A stretch of DNA of 64,000 nt from Novosphingobium hassiacum (GCF_014196055.1 NZ_JACICY010000003.1:372001-436000), one strand, 5' to 3'. Counted from the stretch's first letter, positions 1 to 10,579 are shown. Notes: a model not told the origin generated them from the sequence alone. Numbers and translations are program-made.

Positions 1-1142
1 TGCTCAAGGCGCTGAAGGATCGCAACGATCTCGATACCGCGACGGTCGACGACATCATCTGGTCGACCTCATCGCAAGTCGGCAAGCAGGGCGGCGATCT
101 TGGCCGCATGTCGGCGCTTGCTGCGGGGTATGATATCTCGGCCAGCGGCACCACGCTCGATCGCTTCTGCGGCGGCGGCATCACCTCGGTCAACCTTGCA
201 TGCGCGTCGGTCATGTCCGGCATGGAAGACTGCGTTATCGCGGGCGGCACCGAGATGATGAGCTTCCAAGCCAGCCACGGCGCGGAACAGGCGAACGCCG
301 GGTTCAAGCCGTTCGGCATGGGCTCGGGCAACATGGCCCTGGACGCGCTGCATCCACAATCGCACCAAGGCGTATGCGGCGACGCTATCGCGTCCATCGA
401 AGGCATTTCACGCGAAGCTCTCGATGCGTTGGCGCTGGTCAGCCAGCAGCGGGCAGACATGGCGATCAAGGAAGGCCGCTTCGACAAGTCGGTCGTCCCG
501 GTCCTTAACGAGGACGGCTCGGTGGCACTCGACCGTGAGGAATTTCCCCGCCCCGAAACCACTGCCGAAGGCCTCGCCGCGCTCAAGCCCAGCTTTGCAG
601 GCGTTGCCGATTTCGATCTTGGCGGCACCACTTTCCGCAAGCAGATCAACCGCCGCTATCCGGATCTTGAGATCCAGCACTTCCATCACGCCGGCAATTC
701 GTCGGGCGTCGTCGATGGCGCAGCCGCGCTGCTTATCACTTCACCCGCCTATGCCGAAAAGCACGGCCTCAAGCCGCGCGCGCGCATCGTTGCCTATGCC
801 AACCAGGGCGACGATCCCACGCTGATGCTCAACGCGCCCGTGCCCGCCGCCAGGAAGGTCCTCGCCAAGGCCGGCTTGACCGTTGCCGACATCGACGTCT
901 GGGAAATCAACGAGGCGTTCGCCGTCGTCGCCGAAAAGTTCATCCGTGATCTCGACCTGCCGCGTGAGAAGGTCAACATCAACGGCGGCGCTATGGCGCT
1001 CGGCCACCCGATCGGCGCAACCGGCTCGATCCTGATCGGCACTGCGCTCGATGAGCTCGAACGCTCGGGCGGACGCTACGGTCTCGTCACGATGTGTGCG
1101 GCGGGCGGCATGGCGCCAGCGATCATCATCGAACGCATCTGA
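1..1142 (+). CDS. Thiolase (acetyl-CoA C-acyltransferase), 5' end missing
   Basis: The reading frame is open from base 3, so the start lies before the window; about 379 residues are present. Thiolases cleave 3-ketoacyl-CoA with CoA, or run the reverse condensation, in fatty-acid oxidation or acetoacetyl-CoA formation in the cytosol. Seen here: the N-terminal nucleophile region (DRFCGGGITS), the glycine-rich AGGTEMMS segment, the WEINEAFA motif near the C-terminus, GHPIGATG with the catalytic His, and the second catalytic Cys in TMCAAGGMA. These are the standard thiolase II signatures. The exact substrate cannot be told from the sequence, and the partner dehydrogenase/hydratase, if any, would lie to the left. 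A strong hairpin follows the stop codon. Confidence 0.93.
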   Translation, partial: LKALKDRNDLDTATVDDIIWSTSSQVGKQGGDLGRMSALAAGYDISASGTTLDRFCGGGITSVNLACASVMSGMEDCVIAGGTEMMSFQASHGAEQANAGFKPFGMGSGNMALDALHPQSHQGVCGDAIASIEGISREALDALALVSQQRADMAIKEGRFDKSVVPVLNEDGSVALDREEFPRPETTAEGLAALKPSFAGVADFDLGGTTFRKQINRRYPDLEIQHFHHAGNSSGVVDGAAALLITSPAYAEKHGLKPRARIVAYANQGDDPTLMLNAPVPAARKVLAKAGLTVADIDVWEINEAFAVVAEKFIRDLDLPREKVNINGGAMALGHPIGATGSILIGTALDELERSGGRYGLVTMCAAGGMAPAIIIERI

Positions 1143-1172
1143 ACTGGGTGTTCCCACAACGAACCGTGTTGA

Positions 1173-1198
1173 AGGGCCCCCGCTGCAGGGGCCCTTTT
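1173..1198 (+). terminator. Rho-independent terminator after the thiolase
   Basis: An 8-bp perfect stem (AGGGCCCC at 1173-1180 pairing with GGGGCCCT at 1188-1195) with a 7-base loop runs directly into TTTT. It lies 30 bases past the thiolase stop and upstream of the next start. Confidence 0.8.
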
Positions 1199-1245
1199 CG
1201 CGAACTATTTGCAATTGGCAAAAGTCGCTGGCACAGACGCGTAAG

Positions 1246-2256
1246 ATGAACTCGGTGCCGCGTACAATTTTTCGCCCCATTCGCGGCATCGTGCCTCGTT
1301 ACGGCGCGGCAATCCTGCTGGCGGGCTTGGCCACGATCGTCCGGTTTGCGTCGGACAGCATGTTGCCGCCCGGCTTCCCTTTCCTGACGTTCTTCCCGGT
1401 CGTAATCCTGAGCACGTTCATCGCGGGTCGCGGCCCCGGCGTGCTCTGCGCCATACTCAGCGGGCTTTCCGCGTGGTACTGGTTCATTCCGCCGTTCCAC
1501 TCGTTTCACGCCGATCGCCCGGTTCTAACCGCGCTAACCTTTTATGCGTTCGTGGTGGCGGTCGACATCGCACTGATCGACGGGCTTTTGCGCCGCCAGC
1601 AGCAACTCGTCGCAAACCAGCGCCAGCTTTCAGAGATGGCCAACCATCAGACCTTGCTGTTCAAAGAACTGCAGCATCGCGTTGCCAATAACCTCGCCTC
1701 GATTTCGTCGATGCTGCGCCTGCAACGCCGCCGGATCGAACGCGAACCCGGCTCGGCGCTTGCTCTGGTCGATAGCGCCAACGCCCGCATCGAACTGATG
1801 GGCCGCGTCCACCGCCAGCTCTACGATCCCGCCGCACGCCAGACCGCACTCACCGACCAGATCGGCCAGGTCGTTCGGCAGGCGCAGGACGTCGCGGGCG
1901 CAACCCACGTCGCCGTCACGGTCGAGGCTGTCGATGCCCGCATCGCGGTCGACCGGATGATGACGCTGATGCTGCTCGTCACCGAAGTCCTGACCAATTC
2001 GATCAAGCACGCCTTCGCCGAAGGCCAGCCCGGGCAGGTCCACCTCACCCTCTCCCGCATCGATGAGGGCCGCCTGCGCTTGACCGTCGCCGACAACGGG
2101 CGCGGCTTCATCGAGGAAGACCAAAGCTCGGCCAGGACCAAGGGCCTGGGCACCACGATCATCCGCGGCTTCGCCTCGCAGCTCAACGGCACCCTGTACG
2201 TCGATGGCAGCAACGGGGTCACGACGGTAGTCGAGTTCCCCGAAGACCTCGATTAG
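1246..2256 (+). CDS. Sensor histidine kinase, DUF4118 + HisKA_2 type
   Basis: This is a membrane-bound sensor kinase of about 336 residues. Four hydrophobic segments in residues 20-125 (for example GFPFLTFFPVVILSTFIAG) match the KdpD-like DUF4118 membrane domain. A HisKA_2 dimerisation box follows with the phospho-acceptor His in ELQHRVANNL, then an HATPase region with the N-box VTEVLTNSIKHAF and the G1 box DNGRGF. Kinases of this build are common in alphaproteobacteria, often in blue-light or general stress signalling. The open frame reaches back to 1051, inside the thiolase gene; I chose ATG 1246, which follows the terminator and leads straight into the membrane domain. No response regulator gene is adjacent, so its partner is unknown. 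It converges on the M28 peptidase gene with a 4-base overlap. Confidence 0.85.
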   Translation: MNSVPRTIFRPIRGIVPRYGAAILLAGLATIVRFASDSMLPPGFPFLTFFPVVILSTFIAGRGPGVLCAILSGLSAWYWFIPPFHSFHADRPVLTALTFYAFVVAVDIALIDGLLRRQQQLVANQRQLSEMANHQTLLFKELQHRVANNLASISSMLRLQRRRIEREPGSALALVDSANARIELMGRVHRQLYDPAARQTALTDQIGQVVRQAQDVAGATHVAVTVEAVDARIAVDRMMTLMLLVTEVLTNSIKHAFAEGQPGQVHLTLSRIDEGRLRLTVADNGRGFIEEDQSSARTKGLGTTIIRGFASQLNGTLYVDGSNGVTTVVEFPEDLD

Positions 2257-3581
2257 GGCGCGATAACCCCCGGCTCGTTGCCCACGATCTTCAGCACTCG
2301 CGACCACGCCTCGACATTCTGCGCCAGTTCAGCCGGATCGACCTTGTCGAGTGTATCGTCGGGCGTGTGGTGCAGATCGAAGTAGTGCGTCCCGTCCTGA
2401 TTGAGATCGACCACCGCCAGCTTCTGCTTCTCGATCACCGGCTCGACATCGGTGCCACCCTCTACCGGACCCGAGCCGCGAACGATCCCCATCGGCGAAA
2501 GCGAGTCGGCGATCCTGTCGGCCAGCACCTTGTTGCTCGTCCAGAAGTTGGTGTTAACCCGCCACACCTTCGCCGCGCCAAAGTCGCTCTCCATCGCCAG
2601 CGCGTGCGGCTCCGTGTGCTTGTCCGCATAGGCCTTTCCGCCAAAGCCGCCGATCTCTTCCGACCCTGCCCACAACACCCGGATCGTGCGCAGCAGCTTA
2701 CCGCCCTCCTGCGCCTTCAACGCTGCTGCAGTGATGATCGCGCACCCGGCCGCATCGTCGATTGCGCCCGTCCCCAGATCCCAGCTATCCAGATGGCATC
2801 CGACCAGGATCGGCGGAAGCGAAGGGTCGCTCCCGACCAGATCGCCGATCACATTGCCCGATGTCATGTTGGGCGTAGTCTTGCCCGTAAGCGTCAGCGA
2901 TATTCGCATCGGCTTTCCGCTGCCCGCGATCCGCGCGATCAGGTCCGCGTCCGGATTCGACACCGCGCCTGCCGGAATAGGCTTCACGCCCTCTGGGAAG
3001 TTCGTCACCCCGGTGTGCGGATTGCGGTGGCTGTCGGTCCCGATCGACCGGATGACCACGCCAGCCGCGCCCTTTGTCGAAGCGATCGAAGGCCCCGCGC
3101 GTCGTACCTGTCCATAAGGCCCATAACCGCTGCCGTCCTGGCTCCGCTTCATCGCATGATCGATGAACGCGATCTTGCCGTTGAGCGATCCGGCAGGCGC
3201 GGCCTTGAGCGCATCGAGCGTGGCGAAATACACGACATCGCCCTCGATCCCCTTGTCCGGCGTCGTCTCACTATAGCCCAGCGCGGTCACCGCCAGCCTG
3301 AACGGCATCGGCGCAGTCAGGCTCGCCTCATCGCGCCCGCGAACATAGCCCCGGATCGGAAACGGCTCGCTTGCCACCCCGGTAAAGCCCAGCGCGGTCA
3401 ACCGCGTCTGCGCCCAGACCCGCGCCCGCGCCTCGGCCTCGCTGCCCGCCATGCGCGGCCCGACTTCGCTCGTCAGGCCCGCCAGAATGTCCCATGCAAC
3501 GTCGCCCTTCATCTCCTGCGCGTGTGTAGCGGTGGACAGGACAAGGACGGAGAGCGCAGCGGCGCAAAGTTTGTTTCGCAT
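2253..3581 (-). CDS. Secreted M28-family zinc peptidase (carboxypeptidase Q-like)
   Basis: This encodes 442 residues with a clear signal peptide (MRNKLCAAALSVLVLSTATHAQ, cleavage about residue 22), so it is periplasmic or exported. A PA-like inserted region (about residues 110-240) precedes the M28 catalytic domain. Visible metal and catalytic positions are H263 in CHLDSWD, D275/D276 in GAIDDAAG, the paired Glu in GSEEIGGFGG (308-309), D333 in ESDFGA, and the late His in LHHTPDD. M28 enzymes are di-zinc exopeptidases; this lineage resembles plasma glutamate carboxypeptidase. The frame is open further upstream, but ATG 3581 begins the signal peptide. The gene stands alone, divergent from ettA. 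Confidence 0.9.
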   Translation of the reverse strand: MRNKLCAAALSVLVLSTATHAQEMKGDVAWDILAGLTSEVGPRMAGSEAEARARVWAQTRLTALGFTGVASEPFPIRGYVRGRDEASLTAPMPFRLAVTALGYSETTPDKGIEGDVVYFATLDALKAAPAGSLNGKIAFIDHAMKRSQDGSGYGPYGQVRRAGPSIASTKGAAGVVIRSIGTDSHRNPHTGVTNFPEGVKPIPAGAVSNPDADLIARIAGSGKPMRISLTLTGKTTPNMTSGNVIGDLVGSDPSLPPILVGCHLDSWDLGTGAIDDAAGCAIITAAALKAQEGGKLLRTIRVLWAGSEEIGGFGGKAYADKHTEPHALAMESDFGAAKVWRVNTNFWTSNKVLADRIADSLSPMGIVRGSGPVEGGTDVEPVIEKQKLAVVDLNQDGTHYFDLHHTPDDTLDKVDPAELAQNVEAWSRVLKIVGNEPGVIAP

Positions 3582-3718
3582 GAAACTGAGCCTATATTTC
3601 CACTCAGCCCCTGCCAAGCCCCACCGAAGCCCTTCCCAAATGAACCCCGCTTGCCCGCGCCCCCGCGCTCGGATAGAGGCGGCGCAACTCATTTCCGCCA
3701 TTTTCCCAAGGACCCGAT

Positions 3719-5392
<1,674 letters not shown>

Positions 5393-5405
5393 TCCGTCGC
5401 TACAG

Positions 5406-5443
5406 GTGTTCCGCTCCGCTCACTTGCGGCGGAAGCGGAACAC
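5406..5443. terminator. Bidirectional hairpin between convergent genes
   Basis: A 10-bp perfect stem (GTGTTCCGCT at 5406-5415 with AGCGGAACAC at 5434-5443) has further pairing (CCGC/GCGG) inside. It sits 14 bases past the ettA stop and overlaps the last seven codons and stop of the opposing DUF6265 gene. There is no good T-run on either side, so termination is inferred from position and stem strength. Confidence 0.5.
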
Positions 5444-5890
5444 CAGCGTTTCCTGCTTGCCACCAGCTCCGTTGACCACAACGCTCGCGGTCATCGCGTC
5501 CGGTCCGCTGCGTTCGTAGACCAACCCCGAAAAATCCCAGCGCCCGTTGCCACGTGCTGTCAGCGGGAAGGCCTCGACTTCGTCCTTGGCTTCCCAGCCG
5601 GTCAGGTCGGCGTTGAAATGCTTGAGCCTGTAGGCCAGCGACCCGCCCTGCTCGACGATGGTGATCAGTTCGTAGAACATCACCGACCCATCCTTGTTCA
5701 ACTGGCGAAAGTGCCCGACCATTTGGCCGCCCGCCGCCGAAGCATAGGCCTCGAGCGCAGGCGCACCCTCGATCCCCTCGCCTTCCCATGACCCCTGCAG
5801 CCACGACAGGTCGGCCAATGTCGCAGCAGGTGCCGCCATCGCAACCGAACCCTGAACGAACGCAGCAACTGCAAACAGCGCGAACTTCAT
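5420..5890 (-). CDS. Secreted DUF6265-type small protein
   Basis: This is 156 residues with a signal peptide (MKFALFAVAAFVQGSVAMAAP). The mature part, opening with LSWLQGSWEGEG and continuing as a lipocalin-like beta-rich fold, matches the DUF6265 pattern, whose function is not established. The open frame extends upstream to 6133, but that extension runs through a repeat element; ATG 5890 starts the signal peptide. The last codons form one arm of a hairpin shared with the ettA 3' region. Confidence 0.75.
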   Translation of the reverse strand: MKFALFAVAAFVQGSVAMAAPAATLADLSWLQGSWEGEGIEGAPALEAYASAAGGQMVGHFRQLNKDGSVMFYELITIVEQGGSLAYRLKHFNADLTGWEAKDEVEAFPLTARGNGRWDFSGLVYERSGPDAMTASVVVNGAGGKQETLVFRFRRK

Positions 5891-5970
5891 GATACCACCC
5901 CCTATGGAGACCGACCAACGAGCGCAACGATGCCTCCCACGCTCAGTCTTTGTAAACCCGCTCCCGTTGG

Positions 5971-6192
5971 TGTCGAGCGAAGTCGAGACACAGGAAGGGT
6001 TTCGCGCAGAGACGCAGAGGAGGCAGAGAGCGCGGAGAAGGCTAACAGAATCTAGCGCTAGGCGAAGCCGCAACAACCCAGGACATACTGGGAGCCAGTA
6101 CCGAATTGGCAAGGGCCTATCGGCCGGAGACAAGCCCCTCGCGCCTTCCTCCTCCGCGCTCTCTGCCTCCTCTGCGCCTCTGCGCGAACCCC
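5971..6192. repeat. Long imperfect inverted repeat with CGCAGAGGAGGCAGAGAGCG-type arms
   Basis: The left arm (about 5997-6041) and right arm (about 6143-6192) are near-perfect reverse complements of about 40 bases, with single mismatches. They flank about 100 bases of unrelated sequence. Just before the left arm is the quasi-palindrome TGTCGAGCGAAGTCGAGACA (5971-5990). Both motifs look like dispersed intergenic elements; I believe similar ones recur in sphingomonad genomes, but I could not check. No ORF or transposase lies inside. The whole gap 5891-6346 (456 bases) holds nothing else recognisable besides the leader of the next gene. Confidence 0.8.
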
Positions 6193-6346
6193 TTTACCCC
6201 TTCCCTCTCCCATTCATCAAACCAACCGCAAACCTGAATGAAAGGCTACCAAGGCGGTTCAGACATCGGACAGCGCGAATCGGTTAAACCCCGGTTATCA
6301 AGTCGCAAAATGTTTGCGGCACCAGATCGGGAAAGGGTCGGCGACC

Positions 6347-7351
6347 ATGTCCGGCAAATCATTCTTCAAGAACAGCGCCTTGGGTGCGCTAGCGATAGCG
6401 ATGATCGCGACGGCGCTTCCCGCAACCGCTTTTGCGCAAGACCAGCAGCGTCAGGAACGCGGCGGTCGTTCGTGGGGCGGCGAGCGCGGCGGCGAACGGG
6501 GCCAGCGCAATGACGGTCAACGCGGCGGTGGCGATTATCGCGCGCAAGCTCAGGCCCAGGTCCGTACGCAGCAAGCACCGCAACCGCGCGTCGTGCAGCC
6601 AGGTCAACCGGCTCGCGTCGAACGCCCTGCTACGCAGAACTGGCAAGGCCGTGGCAATGCGGAAAACGCACCCCGTTGGGGCACGCAGGATCGCGCAACC
6701 ACCGAGCGCCCCGGCCGCGATTGGCAACGCGGCACGGTAAACCGCCCGCAGCAGGCCGAGCGCGCAGCCACGCCCCGCACCCCGGAACGCGGCTGGGATG
6801 GCAACCGCTGGAACGGCTCGGGTCCGACGCGCACCGAAACGCGCGATGTGAACCGTGATCGCGATGGCAACCGCGACCGTAACTGGAGCAGCACCAATCG
6901 CGATCGCGGGACGACCTGGAACGGCCGCAATCCGTCTTACTCGGATCGTGATCGCAACCGCGACTACCGCAGTGGCGACAACTGGCGCAGGGATAACAAC
7001 TATCGCGGCGACAGCTGGCGCGGCAACGATCGCAACGACCGCCGCTGGAGCAACGATTGGCGTCGCGACAACCGCTACAACTGGAGTTCCTATCGCAGCT
7101 CCAATCGCAACCACTACCGGCTGCCGCGCTACAACGCGCCGTACCGCGGCTACAACTACAGCCGCCTGTCGATCGGGTTCTTTCTGAACTCGGGCTTCTA
7201 CGGCAACAACTACTGGATCAACGATCCGTGGTCTTACCGTCTGCCGCCGGCTTACGCCGGGTATCGCTGGGTCCGCTATTACGACGACGTGCTGCTGGTG
7301 GACACTTACACGGGCGAAGTGGCAGACGTGATCTACGACTTCTTCTGGTAA
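6347..7351 (+). CDS. Exported Arg-rich RcnB-like protein
   Basis: This encodes 334 residues. A signal peptide (about residues 1-31, ending ATAFAQ) is followed by a long low-complexity region very rich in Arg, Asn, Asp, Gly and Trp with many RDR/RDGN units. It ends in an RcnB-type domain: YWINDPWSYRLPPAYAGYRW then DDVLLVDTYTGEVADVIYDFFW. RcnB in enterobacteria is a small periplasmic protein that modulates nickel/cobalt export. Here only the C-terminal domain is shared, so a role in metal homeostasis is tentative. ATG 6347 has AAAGGG nine bases upstream and begins a clean signal peptide; a TTG at 6314 is in frame but unlikely. A strong terminator follows. Confidence 0.8.
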   Translation: MSGKSFFKNSALGALAIAMIATALPATAFAQDQQRQERGGRSWGGERGGERGQRNDGQRGGGDYRAQAQAQVRTQQAPQPRVVQPGQPARVERPATQNWQGRGNAENAPRWGTQDRATTERPGRDWQRGTVNRPQQAERAATPRTPERGWDGNRWNGSGPTRTETRDVNRDRDGNRDRNWSSTNRDRGTTWNGRNPSYSDRDRNRDYRSGDNWRRDNNYRGDSWRGNDRNDRRWSNDWRRDNRYNWSSYRSSNRNHYRLPRYNAPYRGYNYSRLSIGFFLNSGFYGNNYWINDPWSYRLPPAYAGYRWVRYYDDVLLVDTYTGEVADVIYDFFW

Positions 7352-7385
7352 ATCCGCCCAAGACGGAAGTCTTCGGCAAGCGAAC

Positions 7386-7425
7386 AGACGCCCCGTGCAC
7401 AACCTGCGCGGGGCGTCTTCGTTTT
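7386..7425 (+). terminator. Rho-independent terminator after the RcnB-like gene
   Basis: A 10-bp perfect stem (AGACGCCCCG at 7386-7395 with CGGGGCGTCT at 7409-7418) with a 13-base loop is followed by TCGTTTT. It sits 35 bases past the stop and just before the 3' end of the convergent regulator gene. Confidence 0.85.
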
Positions 7426-7426
7426 G

Positions 7427-7921
7427 TCAGGCGGGGACGCTGCCAATGGCATTGAACACCGATTGCATGAGCGCGCGCCCATCATCGGTCAGCCTGACAT
7501 AGCGACGGCGCGCATCGCTGTTGTCCGCAATACGGTAAATCAGGCCATCACGTTCAAGCCTGGCGATCCAGCGCAGGATCGTGGTTGAAGGCACGCTGGC
7601 ATCGAGACAGACGCTCGACACCTGCAGCTCGGACCGGCGCTTCTCAGCGATGAACAGATCCAGGAGGATGTCCCAACCCGGTTCGCCGAAAAGACCCTTG
7701 CGATCAGCTACAGCATCGCGCTTCCGGCGAAGAGCATATAGCGAAACGGCAAGCTGCAAGCCTGCAGGCTGCGTATCGATGTAGGCGCTCAAGCCCCAAT
7801 CCTTCCAAACTTCGGCCGCATGCTTATCCCGACCCCCCGGCCAAGCGTTCGACACTGCCGTTGCCCAAGCGGCAGCCATCGAAACCACAAGCAATGCGAT
7901 CGGCGACCCAATCGATTTCAC
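7427..7921 (-). CDS. MarR-like winged-helix regulator
   Basis: The C-terminal 110 residues form a MarR-type winged helix: LFGEPGWDILLDLFIAE (helix 1-2), VSSVCLDASVPSTTILRWIARLERDGLI (recognition helix), and RIADNSDARRRYVRLTDDGRALM (wing). This is a dimeric DNA-binding fold; the ligand and targets are unknown. The start is uncertain. The frame is open to 8122, but that would overlap the divergent oxygenase gene by 77 bases, and third-position GC drops upstream. I placed the start at GTG 7921, giving about 164 residues; ATG 7879, 8032 or 8047 are alternatives. A hydrophobic stretch (SPIALLVVSMAAAWATA) near this start is odd for a soluble regulator. Confidence 0.65.
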   Translation of the reverse strand: MKSIGSPIALLVVSMAAAWATAVSNAWPGGRDKHAAEVWKDWGLSAYIDTQPAGLQLAVSLYALRRKRDAVADRKGLFGEPGWDILLDLFIAEKRRSELQVSSVCLDASVPSTTILRWIARLERDGLIYRIADNSDARRRYVRLTDDGRALMQSVFNAIGSVPA

Positions 7922-8045
7922 GTTGTCATCATGGTTAAACGATCGTGACGCTAAATGCTTGATGGAATCGTCACCATGTGTCCAATCCGGACCAATCAAC
8001 GTGGACTTGCGCTGATCCGGCTGATCAAGCATGTCGTCTTGGACC

Positions 8046-8723
8046 ATGACGATCTTCAACCGCAAATCAGCCATTTCATCGGAACAGAAGTCGCTGCGGC
8101 AGGTCGGCGATACTGTGCGCAAGCGCCTGTCCGGTGATCCGGGCGCCTATCGCATCCCGGTCGATGGGCTCGAGATATTCGGCGTCGCGGACTTTTTCAC
8201 ATGGGATGAATGTGCGCGATTGATTGCAATCGTGGATAGCGTCGCACGACCGTCACACACATACAAAGGTACCGATGGCAGCGGCCGCACCAGCTATAGC
8301 GGCGATGTCGATCCGTTCGACCCTTTCGTCCTCATGCTCCAGCGCCGTATCGACGACTTGATGGGCATCGACCCAACGTTCGGCGAGACCATCCAGGGAC
8401 AGCGCTATACGCCAGGTCAGGAATTTCGCAGTCATTACGACCACTTCCTGCCCAGTCAGCCATTCTGGGATTCGGAACAAAAGCGTGGTGGCCAGCGTAG
8501 CTGGACTGCGATGGCCTATCTCAATCACGTCGAGGAGGGTGGGATCACCGAATTTACCCGCCTCGACCTGACGATTCCACCACAGCCCGGTGCCCTCCTG
8601 ATTTGGAACAACATGAAGCCCGACGGCTCACCCAACCCCAACGCGATGCACGCCGGGACTCCGGTCGTTCATGGCACGAAATACGTTCTGACAAGGTGGT
8701 ATCGGGCGCGGCCGTGGTCGTAA
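8046..8723 (+). CDS. 2OG-Fe(II) oxygenase, prolyl 4-hydroxylase-like
   Basis: The protein has about 225 residues. The C-terminal jelly-roll carries the complete iron and co-substrate set: H130 and D132 in SHYDHF, distal H202 in MHAGTP, and K212 ten residues later in HGTKYVLTRW, the P4H spacing for 2-oxoglutarate binding. Bacterial members hydroxylate prolines or other residues on unknown protein or peptide targets. There is no signal peptide, so it is cytosolic. Start ATG 8046 or ATG 8031 are both possible. The 3' end overlaps the GTG start of the DUF885 gene by 10 bases, so the two are probably co-expressed, though no functional link is known. Confidence 0.85.
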   Translation: MTIFNRKSAISSEQKSLRQVGDTVRKRLSGDPGAYRIPVDGLEIFGVADFFTWDECARLIAIVDSVARPSHTYKGTDGSGRTSYSGDVDPFDPFVLMLQRRIDDLMGIDPTFGETIQGQRYTPGQEFRSHYDHFLPSQPFWDSEQKRGGQRSWTAMAYLNHVEEGGITEFTRLDLTIPPQPGALLIWNNMKPDGSPNPNAMHAGTPVVHGTKYVLTRWYRARPWS

Positions 8724-10579
8724 GCCAGCGCGGCCCTATCCTTGCCGCGATCGCGCTGGCGTTCGCACTATCGGGTTGCGCCCCTGCCCTCTCCGGCAAA
8801 GTACCCCCGCTCGAACCCACGCCCCGTGCAAGGATCGATGGTGCCCCTCCCGCGACCCCGCAGCTTTCGGCCAACACCGCGCTCGACCGGATCTTTGCCG
8901 AAGACGCGCGTGAAAGCATGGCACTCGACCCGCTGGGCGCGCTCGAACAGGGCCAGCACGTACCCGTGCGCCAGTTCGAACTGCTGTTCACCCCGGAACT
9001 CGAACGTTTGCGGCGCGATGCCAACGCCCGCGCGCTCGCAGACCTTGCGCGCATCGAAGCCGCGCGGCTCGATGATCGGCACCGCATCTCGCGCGCCGTG
9101 TTCGAAGATGCCAAACGCAGCGAACGCGCGGTGCTCGCCCGCGATGTTCAGGCCCAGCTCGCGGTGCAGCCGTTCAACCATTTCGGCGGCTTCCATGTAG
9201 CATACCCCGAACTGTCCGCCCCCGGTAGCGGCCTCGCGCTGGATACAGTTGCCGATTACGACCTGCTGATCGCCCGCCACCGCGCCTTTCCGCGCGTGAT
9301 CGACCAGGCCATAGCCCGCTTCCGCGAAGGCATGGCCAGCGGCGTGACCGAACCGCGCCTGACCGTCGACAACATGATTGTCCAGATCGACGGCCTGCTG
9401 GCCCAGCCGGTCGCGCGTTCCCCGTTCACCGCGCCCGCCCGCCAGTTTGCGGCTTCGATCCCACCAGCCGAACGGACGAAGCTGACGCGTGAACTCACCG
9501 ATGTCACCACGCACGGCATCTACCCAGCCTACCGCACCCTGCGCCGCTTCCTCGCCGAGGACTACCGCCCCGCCGCGCGCGAAACGGTCGGTCTTTCGTC
9601 ACTTCCCGGCGGCGACAAGCTTTACCGCCTGCTGGCCCGCGTCCACACCACGCTCGACCTTGATCCCGCTGCGGTACACGATCTCGGGCTGCGTGAAGTG
9701 GCGCAGATCCAGGCGAAGATGGAGGCGGTCAAGCTCCAGCTCGGCTTCACCGGCCCGCTCCCCGCGTTCTTCGAACGCATCCGCACCGATCCGAAGTATC
9801 ACCCCCGCACCGAGGAAGAATTGGCGCAGGGCTTCCGCGCGGTCGGCCGCAAGGTCGATACGCTCGCCCCGCGCTACTTCCTCCATCTGCCCCGCACCCC
9901 GTTGCAGATCCAGTCCTACCCCGCCTACCGCGCCCGCTTCGAAGCGGGCGGCAGCTACGCGCAGGGTTCGGTCGACGGCAGCCAACCGGGCGTGTTCTTC
10001 TTCAACAGCTATGACCTGAAAAGCCGCTTCCTCACCGGCGTCGCCACGCTCTACCTCCACGAAGGTGCGCCCGGCCATCACTTCCAGATCAGCCTCGCGC
10101 AGGAAAACGAAAGCCTGCCCGATTTCCAGCGCTTCGGCGGCAACACCGCCTACATCGAAGGCTGGGCGCTCTATGCCGAAACGCTGGGCTACCAGATGGG
10201 CTTCTACGAAGACCCCATGCAACACTGGGGCACGCTCGATGACGAGATGCTCCGCGCCATGCGGCTGGTCGTCGACACTGGCCTCCACACCAAGGGCTGG
10301 AGCCGCGAACAGGCGGTTAAATACATGCTCGACAATTCCGGCATGGGCCGCAGCGATGCCGAGGCCGAAGTCGATCGCTACATCGCCAACCCGGGCCAGG
10401 CCCTCGCCTACAAGATCGGCGCACTGACGATCCAGCGCCTGCGCAAGGAAGCCGAAACCACCCTCGGCCCCCGCTTCGACATCCGCCAGTTCCACGATCA
10501 GGTGCTCGGCAGCGGCGCGCTCCCGATGCCCGTGCTCGAAGCCAAAGTCCGCGCGTGGATCGCGAGGACTAAAGGCTAG
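8714..10579 (+). CDS. DUF885-family lipoprotein, predicted zinc peptidase
   Basis: This is 621 residues from GTG 8714. The N-terminus (VVSQRGPILAAIALAFALSGCAPA) is a lipoprotein signal peptide with lipobox LSGC, so it is likely membrane-anchored. The C-terminal half has the DUF885 hallmark HEGAPGHHFQ (about residue 449), a gluzincin-like His-Glu-...-His arrangement, and later YIEGWALYAE with the third predicted ligand Glu. DUF885 proteins are believed to be metal-dependent hydrolases; the substrate is unknown. Upstream in-frame ATG 8603 would add 37 residues lying entirely within the oxygenase gene and spoil the signal peptide. It converges on lysS with a 4-base overlap. Confidence 0.87.
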   Translation: MVVSQRGPILAAIALAFALSGCAPALSGKVPPLEPTPRARIDGAPPATPQLSANTALDRIFAEDARESMALDPLGALEQGQHVPVRQFELLFTPELERLRRDANARALADLARIEAARLDDRHRISRAVFEDAKRSERAVLARDVQAQLAVQPFNHFGGFHVAYPELSAPGSGLALDTVADYDLLIARHRAFPRVIDQAIARFREGMASGVTEPRLTVDNMIVQIDGLLAQPVARSPFTAPARQFAASIPPAERTKLTRELTDVTTHGIYPAYRTLRRFLAEDYRPAARETVGLSSLPGGDKLYRLLARVHTTLDLDPAAVHDLGLREVAQIQAKMEAVKLQLGFTGPLPAFFERIRTDPKYHPRTEEELAQGFRAVGRKVDTLAPRYFLHLPRTPLQIQSYPAYRARFEAGGSYAQGSVDGSQPGVFFFNSYDLKSRFLTGVATLYLHEGAPGHHFQISLAQENESLPDFQRFGGNTAYIEGWALYAETLGYQMGFYEDPMQHWGTLDDEMLRAMRLVVDTGLHTKGWSREQAVKYMLDNSGMGRSDAEAEVDRYIANPGQALAYKIGALTIQRLRKEAETTLGPRFDIRQFHDQVLGSGALPMPVLEAKVRAWIARTKG

